This document shows, one piece after another, positions 48,046 through 59,751 of a DNA stretch of 64,000 nucleotides. The position numbers and the translations under genes were made by a program. Each line of letters begins with the position of its first letter. The first letter of the stretch is position 1. Source of the stretch: Massospora cicadina (Eukaryota > Entomophthoromycota > Entomophthoromycetes > Entomophthorales > Entomophthoraceae); assembly GCA_022478985.1 (NCBI GenBank), contig JAKSZP010017369.1, positions 1 through 64,000 on the forward strand. Reading direction: 5' to 3'. A model generated the notes under the pieces. That model was given only the letters and a program-made list of their open reading frames with translations. It did not search any database and was not told where the DNA came from.

Positions 48046-49151
48046 CAGGCCACCTTATGAGCGGGTGGGCTGGGTCAATAACCCAACCCCACTCAGTAAC
48101 CCAACTGGTTTTGGGTTTGGGGACTTTTTTTCTAAGATAACCCCTTTTAGTGCATGTGATCCAAAGCTCTTACATGGTGTGGCTTAAATCAGATTCTTAT
48201 TAACCTTTTAAGCAATGTTATTTGCTGGTAGATTGACTGAATGGACATTCCCAATTGCGTCATTTTTTAGAATATTGGTGTGATGGATTGAAAAGATTAC
48301 AATCTGATTTATCTGAAAACTGTTCAGGCTACTCCGCCACCTAATAGCTTGCTGAAATTGCTGATTGCTATATATGTGGTAGTATTCCAGTAGGGCCATA
48401 TTAAGTTTGTGATTCATGTGAAGGAATCACTTTTTTATACCATCTTGCAGCCTTCTTATGCATTTTTTGGTGATTTTCTGTTGTTTTGTTGACAGTGAGT
48501 CACCAATAACATATCTACTTGATTTACTACATGTAAAAGAAAAATGGTATCAGTAAATTTATGATAAGCGAGGGTTTTTTCTATGAAGGTATCATCTTCT
48601 GGATCCACATGGGTTTCACTTAAAAAAGCAAGAATGCGTCCTGTGTCTCAGCACTTTACAATCGGCGCAAGTAGGTGTTGCACATTCTGGGAGAATACCA
48701 AATGGAGTTGAGGGTGTAATTAAATGGGGTTTCAAAGGTTTTATTTATATACTAAAAAATAGAATCTTTGCGTTTAAAGATTCAAGAAGCTGATCTTCCA
48801 ATTTTAAAAATCCTTTATCAATACCTTTGTCTTAAATAAGGTGGTCGAGTTGCTATTAAACTCAAGTAAATTGTACTTAAATTTAAACCAAAAGGAGAAC
48901 GTAAAATAAATCCAAATGGTGCTAAACAAAAGCTTCCATCTTTTGGATTCAGGTTTTTTACTATGAAACTTGATAAACTTTTCTTTTCTAGTCTAGCTTT
49001 TTTATTTAAACCCGTTTATCCATAATTTTAAATGGGTTTTGATTAGGCTTAAAATTTACTGTTATCATTTATATTGTACCGGCCTCCAAATTCATATTAA
49101 ACATAATTAAATTGGTATTGACCCAGTTAACTGGGAGAGGGGCTCACTGGT

Positions 49152-49175
49152 TAGTTCAGTTGGTCTGACTTTTAA
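49152..49175 (+). pseudogene. tRNA-Lys-like 5' half
   Basis: TAGTTCAGTTGG (49,152-49,163) fits the tRNA D-arm/A-box pattern exactly, and GACTTTTAA (49,167-49,175) is the anticodon-loop sequence of a tRNA-Lys with anticodon TTT. The D stem and anticodon stem between them are shortened and no T arm follows, so this is a truncated tRNA fragment or SINE head rather than a gene. It immediately precedes a tiny-element copy on the other strand. Confidence 0.4.
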
Positions 49176-49190
49176 GTAAACTTAATATAA

Positions 49191-49233
49191 TTTTTTACCA
49201 CTAGTGGTGCCCACCCAAAAGGGGGAGCCATCA
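49191..49233 (-). repeat. Diverged third copy of the tiny element
   Basis: Minus strand: GATGGCTCCCCC, TTTTGGGTGGGC, ACCACTAGTGGT, then AAAAAA. Aligned with copies 1 and 2 it keeps the C run, TTGGGT, ACCA, CTAGT and the A tail in order. No target duplication is visible, so it is older or was mobilised within the LINE. Confidence 0.5.
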
Positions 49234-49311
49234 CGCATCATTATTAGCAAATGGGTTAAACAAAGGAATTATCACAAATAAAAAATCTAATAGGACACCT
49301 CAGCTAACAGC

Positions 49312-51130
49312 CTAAGAAGCCATATCAGAAGGTGAGGAAACTTTGGGGAAACTTTTGTCTGAAGCCCACTTTAGCTGGTGGACCATAACGGAAAGCATTG
49401 TGGTGGGAGCATCAGCAACTTGGTGCATAAGGAGGTATAGTTGTGGGCTTTCTTCATTTATGAGGCCAGCGGTATCCATCGCCTCAACATATTGAGTAAG
49501 TTGATGCTCAGCAAAAGTGATGAGAGCTGGCACACAGGCGAAAGTATTGATGCGCTGGCAAGTTTTGGAATACTTGGGGTTTAAAAGAGAAGTTTTTGCC
49601 GCATCAATGCAAGTACAGCTCACATTGAAAGTGAGCTTCTCAAATTCATATTTAGCATCCTAATCGAAATTGGAAGGGAAGTTTGGGAATAGGAATACCA
49701 TCAAAAAGGGGCTCCATCGCCCCATGATTTTTCTGGCAAAGCAGGGTGTTGGCAGGGGCAGCTGCATCCTCAACAACCATTTTGTTATTATTTTTATAAA
49801 TTGGAAAACCGTTTTAAGGGCGAAAATGGTGGAGATGCGAATTGGGAGGGTCAACAAAGAACTCCTTCAAAGCAAAATCCTATTTTACATGGTATTGCCG
49901 TTCATCCTCGACAATCTATTTGAGATCCTTGTTTGAATTGGATTTGGCCAGCACTGGGCCTGCCACCGGAATTGGAGCAGTGGAAGTAGCAGATTTCCCA
50001 CGTGCTGTTGAACACAGCAGCTCAGCTGCAACTGGTTCAGCCATCAACTCAGGATTCCACAATCTGGTCAAATTTTGAGTATAATTATTAAAATTTAAAT
50101 TATGATTGGCTTCCACTTTTGAAGCAGTGCCAAATTGCCCCCAGGTTGGGGGCGGAAGGATCAAACCCCATTCAAAGAATTGGGGAGAAATGGCCGCAGG
50201 CCCAATGCTCAAGGGATGAGTGACAGAATTGATGGAAGTGGAAACTGTAGGGCACTTGCACTTTGAGTGTCAAGCTTGAAGCACAAGGGACAAATGGCAC
50301 GGCCATTTTGATGTGTGCCCAGAATGGGTGATCAGGTGCGGATTTGATCACAGTGCAGGTGGGGATTCATGAGATGGGTACCATGATGAAATGGGCAGAT
50401 TTTCACAAAAGCGTGAGGCCCTGCCAGATGATCCGCCCCATTTGGAACCACAAACCGCAAAATGAGGTCTACTCCTAACTGGGTAAATCCTCCATGAGCT
50501 CATGGAGGAGGCGTTAGGGGGAGAGATGGGAGGGCAACCCAGCAAACTGGACCACCAAAGTGGCCTCATCTGGAAGCCAGATTTGAACAGTGGGAGTGGG
50601 AATTTTTTAAAAATGATTTGCAGCTTGGCTGCTGCCGCTGCATCAACTTCCAAACAGAATTTGAGATCAAAGTACCCCTTAAAGGCGCAGAAGTCATTAA
50701 ACCATTGAGTTTAAAAACCGCCATGGGCATCTCAATAAAGGCTGCACATGCATATGGGAAGAGAGTCCCATATTTGACCTGGAGGCCAAATTGCAAATTG
50801 CTCCGTGGGAGCACCAAAGGGCTCCATAGCACCTCCTGGGAGCTTGTAAGGTGGTGGGCCAAGTCCTGAGGGGGGGACATAACGCCCAATAGAGTTGGGA
50901 GGGCTAGCAGAGCCAGCACAAGCTCACTTCAGCGGCGGCCAAAAGTTGCCAGATGGTGGCGCATTACCACCCCAAGCTGGGGCAGCAGGTATCAATTTCA
51001 TCGATATTGGTAAGTTTTGGCTCAATTGAGTGGTCTTTTTTATTTTTTCTAAATCCAAATTTGGCTTTGATTTAGTTATCAGAGCAAAAGAAATCCAACT
51101 TTTTCTTATTTTAATATAAAATATTGTCAA
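49312..51130 (-). pseudogene. LINE ORF1
   Basis: The C-terminal frame 49,623-49,312 (103 codons) begins MSCTCIDAAKTSLLNPKY and includes EHQLTQYVEAMDTAG, homologous to the end of the plus-strand ORF1. Further upstream (50,919-50,566) is SPLVLPRSNLQFGLQVKYG. The zinc knuckle near 50,300-50,255 reads CPLCFKL, then, after a one-base shift, HSKCKC, so the C-X2-C-X4-H-X4-C spacing is recoverable only across a frameshift. ORF1 protein would bind LINE RNA and partner the ORF2 protein. Overlapping plus-strand frames are shadows. Confidence 0.75.
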
Positions 51131-52573
51131 AAGTTGATCATTGTTTCTTCTTGACTAAGTTAGCTGGGAGAAAGCGTTTGTTGGTAATTAATGTGGGCCA
51201 ACAATATCATAAAACTTGAGTATAATCATTGGTTATGATAATATAATCAAGAGTTAGTCATTTTTCTTTTTATGATAGGTTCATGTACATTTAATGCTGT
51301 CTCTTTAGAATAAAACATTAATACAATATGCCTAAGATATATAACTAAATATAGAATGTTTTAATTATGTATAAATAGATGTAAAGATGTTAAATTGTGA
51401 TCCCAGATCTAGTTAATGATTCCCTCAAGGGGATTATCATAAAGCAAAAATTAGGCAGTTTATGGGATTTTAGACATTTTTTCAGATCTCCTAGTGGGGT
51501 TTAATATCAGAAATGGTTTTACCTCTGCATAGCTTTGTAACATAAGCTGTTAAATAACTTACAAAAAATTCAAGCCCTTTTTAGGTTGTTTTCTACAAAT
51601 TTTTGTGAGAGGATTTCTGGAAAATATTCATCTTTTATGAATAATTGCTACACTTGTTGTAGCAGGTGCATTCACTTATATTTAACTTGATAAATACCAT
51701 GGACTTTAACTTCTACTTCTACTTTTGAAGTATCATCTACTGCTTCTATGATGAAGAAGCTCAGGTCAACTCAGCCATAGCCAAAGCTTCCCTAGATGAA
51801 GGCAACAGCAGGGAATAACTCCCCCTACCGCTCTACCACCTTTTCAAGGAGAATTTGGTTTCCCACCTTACAATATACGTGGACATCATGCTTTAAAGTT
51901 TAAATTGCTGTGATTTGTGATGTTGAGGTACAACATATTGTTCTGTATAAAGTGAGAGTACAAGTTAGTTGTTTACCCCATGGTTTGTCTGCCATGGTTC
52001 CCTTTAGTCACTACTAATCACCTGAGAAGTACATTTGTTTTAGGGGTATTGCCCAGCCAATGGGTGGTTCCCCTATAGCCACAATAGCGTACAAGCGTAA
52101 TTTCTTGTTATACATAGCTCATTCTATATTAATTATTCTTTGTCATAGTGATTAAGAGATTTAAAACAGATTGTTAGCAATAGAACTTTGCTAACAATGA
52201 GAGATACTCTATCATTTCCTTTTTAAGATAGAGATTAAGTATAGGCATCTTTTATAAATAGCTCTTGGCAGTCAAAGATCTAATGCTCATAAGCCTCTTT
52301 TTTTCTTAAACTTAGACATATACTATATAATCTTGTTAATCTTTTATATCCTCTTAATATGTAAACTAGTTCTTTAATCTTAAAGAAAATGGTTCTATCA
52401 ATATTAAAATATTAAATTATTTGCCCTTTACCACGTTTATAACATACAAATACTCAACTATCAACAGTATCCCTTTTGCATAAATAATATGTCTAAAGTT
52501 GATTGCTAAAAACATCAATGTAATAAGAGTAAAAATTAACTAAAGAGGGTAAAAAATAATGAGGTTTTTTTAA
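51131..52573. other. A+T-rich, weak trace only
   Basis: No recognised domain. A plus-strand stretch near 51,790-51,890 can be read QQQGITPPTALPPFQGEFGF without a stop for about 33 codons, a Pro/Gln-rich segment of unknown origin. Nothing else stands out before the palindrome. Confidence 0.45.
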
Positions 52574-52616
52574 GACTTGTTTGCAAACAGAATTTAGTTC
52601 TGTTTGCAAACAAGTC
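52574..52616. repeat. Perfect 19-bp inverted repeat, 5-base loop
   Basis: Arms GACTTGTTTGCAAACAGAA (52,574-52,592) and TTCTGTTTGCAAACAAGTC (52,598-52,616) are exact reverse complements around TTTAG. Each arm also contains the self-complementary TGTTTGCAAACA. The surroundings are heavily decayed, so an error-free palindrome is notable. It could be a fold-back element, a cruciform or a hairpin RNA source. It resembles no terminator or tRNA. Confidence 0.9.
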
Positions 52617-52699
52617 ACTTCAGTTTTTAACGGTATAAATTATTTTTATAGAATTGCCCTAAAATTTAAGATAGCCCCTAACCTGAATGATCAAAAAGG

Positions 52700-53960
52700 T
52701 CAAGCTTTTAGATTACATTTTAAAGCTTAAGAACCTTTCTCTTAGATTACATTAATCCATTTTTTCCTTTAAATTTAAAAGTTGTTTGGAATCTCTATAA
52801 GCCTTACTTTACTTATTAAGTAATAAATTTAATAAGCTCTTCTAATACTTTAATCTTAGATTTCATAAATTAAGGCTATAGTTAGTTTTAGCTAGCCTAG
52901 TGGTTGAGTCTCTAAAAGACCCTTCCACCCAAGTGATATACCAGTTGACCTAATATGGTTAACTTGATCCTTAGGGCTTGATAGTTATAAGTTCTACATA
53001 GTCCAAGTGGCAATAGGATTCCCCAACTCTGCCATGAGGGTCCAAACACGTTCTGGACCTCCGGAAACCCCACCTTCAACATAATAAATCAGCCCTATAG
53101 GCCAAGGTACAGCTTTAAATTTCGCTTGTCCAGATTTTGGTTACCAAAGGGCAGTTAATGGCGATTAAAATCTTAAAATCTTACTAGGTATTTATGCAGG
53201 ATGAGGACAGATAAGCCACCCTAACTCACCTTGGCCTCTGAATGCCACACACCAATTCTGGGAAACACCCTGGTACTTTCTTTATAAAGGAAGCCTACAA
53301 ATCTGGTGATCTCATATCATCTCCATGACGCCGCTGAAGATCAATAACAATGCACTTATGCAGTATAGCTGTACACTTAATCCATGACTTTTTACCCCCA
53401 CATTAAAGATATCCAGGTTTCTCATTACTACCTAATACATAGGCACCTACAATGCCAGTAAATAAACATTATTGTTGTTAGATACACCCCTATGTGATGG
53501 GCCAGGTTTATGCAAAATGAGCATTTATTTAAAAGTTAATGTTGGTAAAAATCCTTAATGGGAACCTTGTGCTCTCCCACTACTTTAAAGCTCCTGCAAG
53601 AGATAAAGTCTATATAAAGTGTTAGCTAAGAAAGCTTATAAAATCCAGAAAATCAGTTTTCAATTTCCAACAAGTGGAAACCTGAAAAATAAGCTGAATG
53701 TATAGAATTATTATAAATTTTTTTTATCTCAATAATATTAAAGTAAACATTCTTGTTCATTATATTAATCTGAAATTCACTTGTAAATATATCAAAATCC
53801 CCAAGTCACATACTTATAATTTCATCTATGATAAAACCAATTATTACGTTACTCATCTAAATTGGGAATTTGCAGCTGGGATAAGCCGGGACCATTAAGA
53901 TTAAAAACCGTTTAATCAGTAAATTTTTTGATGGTGACAATTTTTAAGAAGGGAAGCATG
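52700..53960 (+). repeat. Tandem duplication, unit 1
   Basis: It aligns with 54,020-55,250 at a nearly constant offset of 1,313 to 1,320. Matching anchors include GACCCTTCC (52,918) with GACCCTTCT (54,231), TTTATAAAGGAAGCCTACAA (about 53,280) with TTTATAAAGGAAACTTACAA (about 54,602), and TTATGCAAAATGAGC (53,509) with TTATGAAATTTGAGC (54,829). No coding motif. The 66-codon frame at 53,698-53,898 is A+T-rich and probably incidental. Exact ends are uncertain. Confidence 0.7.
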
Positions 53961-54019
53961 AGTATTTGGTTAAAAATCAGTGTTCCTAAATCAAACCAAT
54001 GTGTTTCCCTAGAGGTCAC

Positions 54020-55250
54020 CTGGTTGGTACAAGAGCTTAACTGCTGAAGTCCAACTTACTCCCCAGCTCAACATCTCCTTTTTTGGGAGCTATAAAAAGT
54101 TTATAAAAAAGATTTAAAAAACCTTGACAATGCTTAGAAACATTTTAACGAACCCTTTTGCAAAATGGCACATTTCCAGAACACCAAGAACTGTATGATA
54201 TTATAGCAATGTAATGGTCAGATCTCAATAGGACCCTTCTGAAAAAGCAACAAACCAACTGACCTAATTGGGGATGTTTTTGATCTAAAGGTTTATAAGT
54301 CAGGAGTGCTACCCAAGCCAGGAGTACTAACATCCCCCACCTTTTCCAGATGGGCCTAAGTGCAACAGTCTCAGTCTTTGGAAAACCCCAACTGTAGTTT
54401 TAGCATTAATCCTCTACAAGCCAAGGTATGGCAGGAAACTGCACCAGGCTGGCCTTTGGTCACTTGGTTGGCAGGTAATAGTACCTGAAATGTTAAAGCC
54501 TGTTAGGGATACATGTGGGTTGAGGTTTGGGCAATCCAATTTTACTCATCCCACCATGAATTCTATGCGATGACACTGGGAAGCCCTTTAAAATTTGCTT
54601 TTATAAAGGAAACTTACAAAACTGGTAGTCTCTGGTTAGCTCTATACGCTACTGTAAATTGAAAACAATTTGCCTCTGGATTAAAGATGCACTATTGGTC
54701 CACAACCAATTATCCCTCAAGGTAAAAGTATCCTGTTTGTTTACCTACCTCAATACACAGTAACCCATAGAATCATATAAATAATCTATATAAATGTTAG
54801 AAATATCTTCATTTTGAGGGACTAAGTTTATGAAATTTGAGCTTTTATTTGAAAGGTAGAATTTTTGTAAAAAAAACCATAATGGGGAGTCTTGTGCTTG
54901 ACTCATTCCTTAAAATACTAACTCCTGAAAGAGTTAGTAAGAATTTATATAAATTAAGCTATATGAGTCCAACAAAGCCCAGAGTCTCAATGAACCATTA
55001 GGCCAATAAATAAAACCTAAAACTAAACTTAAGTTGTGGGAATACTATAACTAACACTTTTATTCCAATATAATTGAATTTACTATTAAAATTCTACAGA
55101 TCAATTGGATTATCAAATTGACATTTAGAAATCCATATAACCTGGAAAAAAATTATGCTTAACTAAACTGATTACTACCATTGTCCTTAAAAGTTAATTT
55201 ACAATATCTAAATGGTATCAAAAAATTGCATAAACTTGATTTCTTGCAGT
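54020..55250 (+). repeat. Tandem duplication, unit 2
   Basis: Second copy of the 1.3-kb unit, diverged with many substitutions and indels. Since unit 2 begins about where unit 1 ends, tandem duplication fits better than a pair of LTRs with an internal region. No third copy was seen on either side at the same spacing. Confidence 0.7.
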
Positions 55251-56470
55251 TTCTTAAACAAAATTCTCATACACAAAGTTTACTCTTCAGTATGACCACA
55301 AATTCTTGTCATAGACAATAAGTTTCCATATAAATGCATTTGAGTGGTTTCTTCTCTTCTTTATCTAGATAATTTGATTTTTTTTGGCATCCTAACACGT
55401 TCATCGCCCAGCATGATTCAGATGAGTTTCTCACTGGGCCCAGATGTGATTGTTGACAAGTTTTCAAATGCCAGAAAGCCAGAAAAAATGTAAAGAATAT
55501 CACATTGTCCCAATTGTCAAAGTCACCACAAATTTGAATGTACTATTTTTCTGAATGCCATAATACACTGTAATATAATGTAGTTTTTATCTTAATATTT
55601 TTTAATAAAAAATATAGTATTTTTAAGATTTTTGAATAATATATAATTTTGTATAAAAAAATAAAATTTAGTTAGAGTATAATTATATATTAGTTCTTAG
55701 TTTCCATTAACAACTTGTAACACTAATTTTGAGTCAGTTATTTTCAGTACCTCTACTTCTATTTCTCACTTGCTACCTCATCTTTATCAACCTTCACTGA
55801 CTTTTCATAGTCAAGCTATCCAAGGTCATCTTAAGCATTCCAGTCTTTATATAAGCCTCTAATTGGTTTAGTACCTCAACTATGGCCTGTATTATCAGTG
55901 AGAATTTGTATCAGCACCCTCCAACGTTACCACATATGGTATAATTTTTAGATTTAAATTTGTATAAAGATGCTGAGAGGGTTGCTAACAAATCATATCT
56001 AACCTTTTTTCTGTTTCTGCTGTTCTTTAGTTTTAAATTCTGTGTTTTCAATGTATATTTTATATTTATATTTCAGTGCTTATCTTTATACATTTTTTAT
56101 AAATCACAATTGGAAATCTTTTTTGAACAAGAAGACGTCACCATAACTAGTTAGCAAGGCCCACCAGAAGCATACCCATCAACTAAATATATGTGACGTG
56201 GTGATGAACGTTTTAGATACTTTCTAACAATCTTTAATTACTGCAAAGAACTCTACTTTTTATAATTACTCCACATTTTATCTTTTACCTTATTTTTTTA
56301 AATATTGTTTGTAAAGGTCTCCTGTCGTCATTTTCATCTCATAGAATCCTATTAAAAAATCCTAACTTTTAGGGTAACTTATATCTTGTAAAAGATCCCC
56401 TTGCAATAATAAACAACTTGATAAAGTATCAGAATAGGAGAGAATTAGATAGATGTAGGTTACAACTAGA
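55251..56470. other. Very A+T-rich, no gene
   Basis: Nothing recognised. 55,560-55,700 is almost entirely A and T with short homopolymer runs. Confidence 0.5.
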
Positions 56471-56625
56471 ATCCTTTTATAGCTTCTGTCAACCAAAATA
56501 TTTTTATAGCCAAAAATGAAGATTAAAGTTCTTTTATAGTCACTGGCCACTTAATTAATTTGTTAGCTGGAAATAATGACAATGAGGCCCTTTTATAGCC
56601 TTTGAAGAAATATAGTTTCATAATC
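56471..56625 (+). repeat. Degenerate tandem repeat, about 29-bp unit
   Basis: TTTTATAG recurs at 56,475, 56,502, 56,532 and 56,591, with a mutated version (TTTGTTAG) near 56,559. Spacings are 27 to 32 bases. Between cores, C- and A-rich filler such as CCAAAA and GGAAATAATGA also partly repeats. Probably an old minisatellite. Confidence 0.5.
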
Positions 56626-57599
56626 GAAAATAATGTAGTATATCAATTTAAAGCTTCAAACAATGGTCAAAACTTCCAAAACACAGCATTGATGAGTTTA
56701 AACAAGTTTTTTCTTGGGATTAAAATATTACCACATCAAGTAAACATCTTTCCCAGATAAAATCAAATGACACATAAAGAGCCACAAGTGCCATCAGATT
56801 ACATAGAGTACAAGAAAAGCAAGCTAGAACAAAGAGTAAAAAGCACAGGCTTTAGAATACCATTTAAGATCTAAGTTAAGAAGATCTAGAAGGATAAAAG
56901 ATCTAAAAGCCACATACTTGAAGCCAAGATGGAAGCATAGAACTGAATATTGAAACGTGTCTGAAAAATTATCATTTAATTAACAGAATTGTTAAACAAA
57001 CTCAAGTCTACCCACATCTACTATATATTTCAATTATAATTATATAACAAAATTTTTTCTATATCTAACAAAATCTACTTTTGGACAATTATCTTACTTT
57101 CAGATTTGATAAGAGTTGAATGACTCATGGTTGAGCTAATCAGATGTTTAAGACTTACCTATTTGTCAATTAAAGGTTGATAGAAGTCCTAGTGTGCTTA
57201 AATCAAGAAATAAGCAAAGAAATAAGTTTAGAACAGGTTGATTGCGTTTTAATATGGTTAAAGGTCTTATGATAATGAAGTAAAATCCCTCTAAATTATC
57301 TGACTGTGCACTTTGTGAATAAAAAAATAGGTGTTACCTTTATATTAAAACAAACAATCATATTACAAGAATGCCAAAGGCACGTAACTTAAATATTGCT
57401 ATCAGTAACATACTGGTCCTTGCCAATAGGTGAAAAAAGAGTTTGAAAATGAGTAACCAATTAACTGATTAGATAAGGAGAGATTCCTGAGAACAGGATG
57501 TTTGTTTGAATACCATATAACTTGAATTACTTAGACTGTATTATACTCAATAAGATGTCCAGTTCAAGTATTGTGTAAGCCTTTTGGGGAACAACCCCT
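56626..57599. other. A+T-rich, no gene recognised
   Basis: No motif, repeat or convincing frame. Confidence 0.5.
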
Positions 57600-58000
57600 G
57601 CGTCTAGTCCAGGAGAAATTCCCATAAAAGGAAAAAAGTGGAAGAAGATGGCGGTTGTCTCTCTCATCTCCCTGGGTGATCTAGCCCATGTGGTGGACTG
57701 AGATGGTTAGTGGCGTATCCCCTAAGAATCACGCCTTTTCAGCCCCTGCTCACCTCCAAATAATTGGTGGGTAAAATTTAGAAGTTGTGCCAGGAGGTGG
57801 CGGAGGGTAGAAGCCATTTCCAGAGGATTGCAATTGGCGCGTCTCCCCAAGATGTGTAATCCACAGGTTGAGTCCCGCAGGGAAGGTTGAGTCACAATCA
57901 CTAATAGTAAAGAAATAAAGTTAGTGTTGGGCGTGAAGACTCCCATCTGCCAGGTTTCCTTGGAAGTTTTTTATATAAGTCCATACTTGGCAGATATGGG
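57600..58000 (-). pseudogene. Unassigned coding-like island, Pro-rich
   Basis: G+C-richer than its flanks. A 74-codon minus frame at 57,946-57,722 begins MGVFTPNTNFISLLLVIVTQ. In another minus frame the stretch NGFYPPPPPGTTSKFYPP (near 57,815-57,760) suggests a Pro-rich gag or ORF1 linker. No zinc knuckle or enzyme motif was found, so it could belong to a LINE ORF1, a gag or a host gene remnant. Confidence 0.3.
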
Positions 58001-58743
58001 CGTGGTCAACACTTTCCATATCCAATGGAGCTAGCCATATGTGACTTGGCAGTGTGCGCAATCAGCCATCCACTGGAGGCATTATTGTCATCATGCCAAG
58101 TGTGATTGAAGGCAGAATGAATATTCTTGCTGGAAAATTAAATGACAATCTGTTTAAGTAGGTCAGATCTAAGTCAATATTAGATTCGTTTAGAATGACA
58201 ATCTGGTGGTTCCAAATCATAAATTATTTTCAATAATTTGCTCTTAGCTTAGTTTCCCATTTATCAAGCATGGAGGGCAGCGCTCCCCAATAAGTACTGC
58301 TGTCGCTCCATTTTTTCCCCTTTCTGCCATTTTAGTCTACAATAAAGAATTTTTAAAAAACATCCAATTTTATTTTTAAGTTAAAGAGGACCATTGAACA
58401 TTTAGTGGCTATGATTTCCCATTCTTGAGATCCCTGGATAGTCCTCACAGCTGCCTTTTGCTTATTCCACTTCTCAATATGGATGGCTATACCTGAGGTA
58501 TTTAGACTGAAGTTCAGTGTGTTTACTCACTAGAGTTCCAGGCCAGTATAATTATTATCAGCACTCTCCATGACATAATGGAGCATCCCCAATTTTCGGT
58601 CATTTGCCACCCTTTGTTTTACTATAAGCGCTTCATTGGTTTAGTGTCACAAACAGAAATTCCATTCTCTCAATTATATTTTACCCCAAAGTAAGGAAGT
58701 TCCTTCTAACCCAGACTGTGATGAGAGTTCCTTTCATCTCAGG

Positions 58744-59745
58744 GTGGAAGTGTTGGGTTTTCATCGCTCTTCACAGCCAGGCCAGCATGCTTGGGTTGCA
58801 AGCATGAAAATGTTGTTCGTCCCTTTGGTCACATCACTGCATCCCAGACTTGCTGTTATGTGCTCAGGTGAGGGCACTCGAGATATTGATCCAGATGCTC
58901 TGGAGGAGCTATTATATTGGAATCTGCTGGTGCCCCAGTTGTTCACAGCGGAAGTAGCAAAGGTTGGGTACATACAGAAAATGGATTCCATGGCAGCTTC
59001 TCTTGAGGACGGCCCAGGGATGATTCAGCGGATACCTCTTCCATTCCAGTTGCATCCCACATTTTGGCTAAGAAATAAGATCAGACATGGTCTTTGTTGC
59101 AGTTGAGGTTCATTGAGCGCTCTCTTGATCTCCATTGAGGCTCTCTTGGACACAGGAGCCACTGTAAATTTTATGAGTTTGCAGGTCTCTCAGGGGTTGT
59201 TCTCACTTTGTATATAGGATCCTCAACTTTAAGTGCGTCCAAAGCCTACATGACCTGTTACCTTGTGAGATGGTCCCATACCATTCATAGTACATAGGTT
59301 TGGCTTCTGTAATTAGTTCACTGTTGTGAAATATTTTTTAAACTTGTTATCCTAGGTAAGGTTAGATGCAGTGGCAACAAATTTTTATGACCTGGAGCCC
59401 AACCTTTAGTCATTCAAAAATCCTACACAAAGGGTGAAATTCTAATGATTAATGGCTTTTCTCCAGCAGATGCTTTGGGGTCAATTGTGTCAACCACTCC
59501 CACTGCGGCTTTGTTGGTAGATTCCCCTTCCTGCATGGCCTAATACAGGAACATCTTTGATATGGAGAAGGCCAACTGTCTTCCCTCACACTATGAGTAC
59601 GATTTAGCCTTCCAGCTGACCAATAATGGTGTCTAGAAGTTGATGTGACTGGACGATATGCTATATATTCTAGCGGATCAGAAATTGAAGTTGGGACAAG
59701 TCTCAAGATTGACAGAAGAGATATATGTATGAAAATCATATTGAT
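58744..59745 (+). pseudogene. Ty3/gypsy protease and start of RT
   Basis: A 120-codon plus frame (58,744-59,106) begins MEVLGFHRSSQPGQHAW and corresponds by position to the pol region before the protease. Just beyond it ALLDTGATVNFMSLQ carries an intact protease active site (DTGA, 59,149-59,160). Near 59,545-59,630 the translation FDMEKANCLP, then HYEYDLAFQLTNN, matches the conserved stretch just before gypsy RT (VFDEEKANRLPxHxxYDLxIxLxxG type). The fragment stops abruptly at about 59,750, where the LTR of the next element begins, so that element may have inserted into it. Confidence 0.75.
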
Positions 59746-59751
59746 CAAAAG

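Larger units (their letters stand above)
48046..49311. other. LINE inter-ORF region with inserted tRNA-like and tiny-element sequences
   Basis: Between minus-strand ORF1 and ORF2. No long frame. The first bases after the ORF1 stop resemble those after the plus-strand ORF1 stop at 47,398, confirming the family. At 48,055-48,130 a GGGT-rich tract contains GGGTGGGCTGGGTCAATAAC and its partial complement. Two small features at 49,152-49,233 are listed separately. Confidence 0.5.
43300..51130 (-). mobile_element. LINE 3 of 3, interrupted by an inverted ORF1 fragment
   Basis: Minus-strand order: ORF1 (51,130-49,312), linker holding small insertions, endonuclease N-terminal half (48,045-47,560), then a plus-strand ORF1 fragment (45,720-47,397), then endonuclease C-terminal half and RT (45,600-43,300). 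The interruption falls inside the endonuclease domain. ORF1 is strikingly C/G-rich compared with ORF2. This was a large, probably full-length copy now broken by stops. Confidence 0.7.

Noticed and set aside
52890..52905. TAGCCTAGTGG resembling a tRNA-Ser A box
   Set aside because: No B box, no cloverleaf and no SINE-like duplication; the second copy of the tandem unit does not conserve it.
52700..55250. Interpretation of the 1.3-kb repeats as an LTR pair
   Set aside because: The copies appear to abut with no internal region, PBS or polypurine tract.
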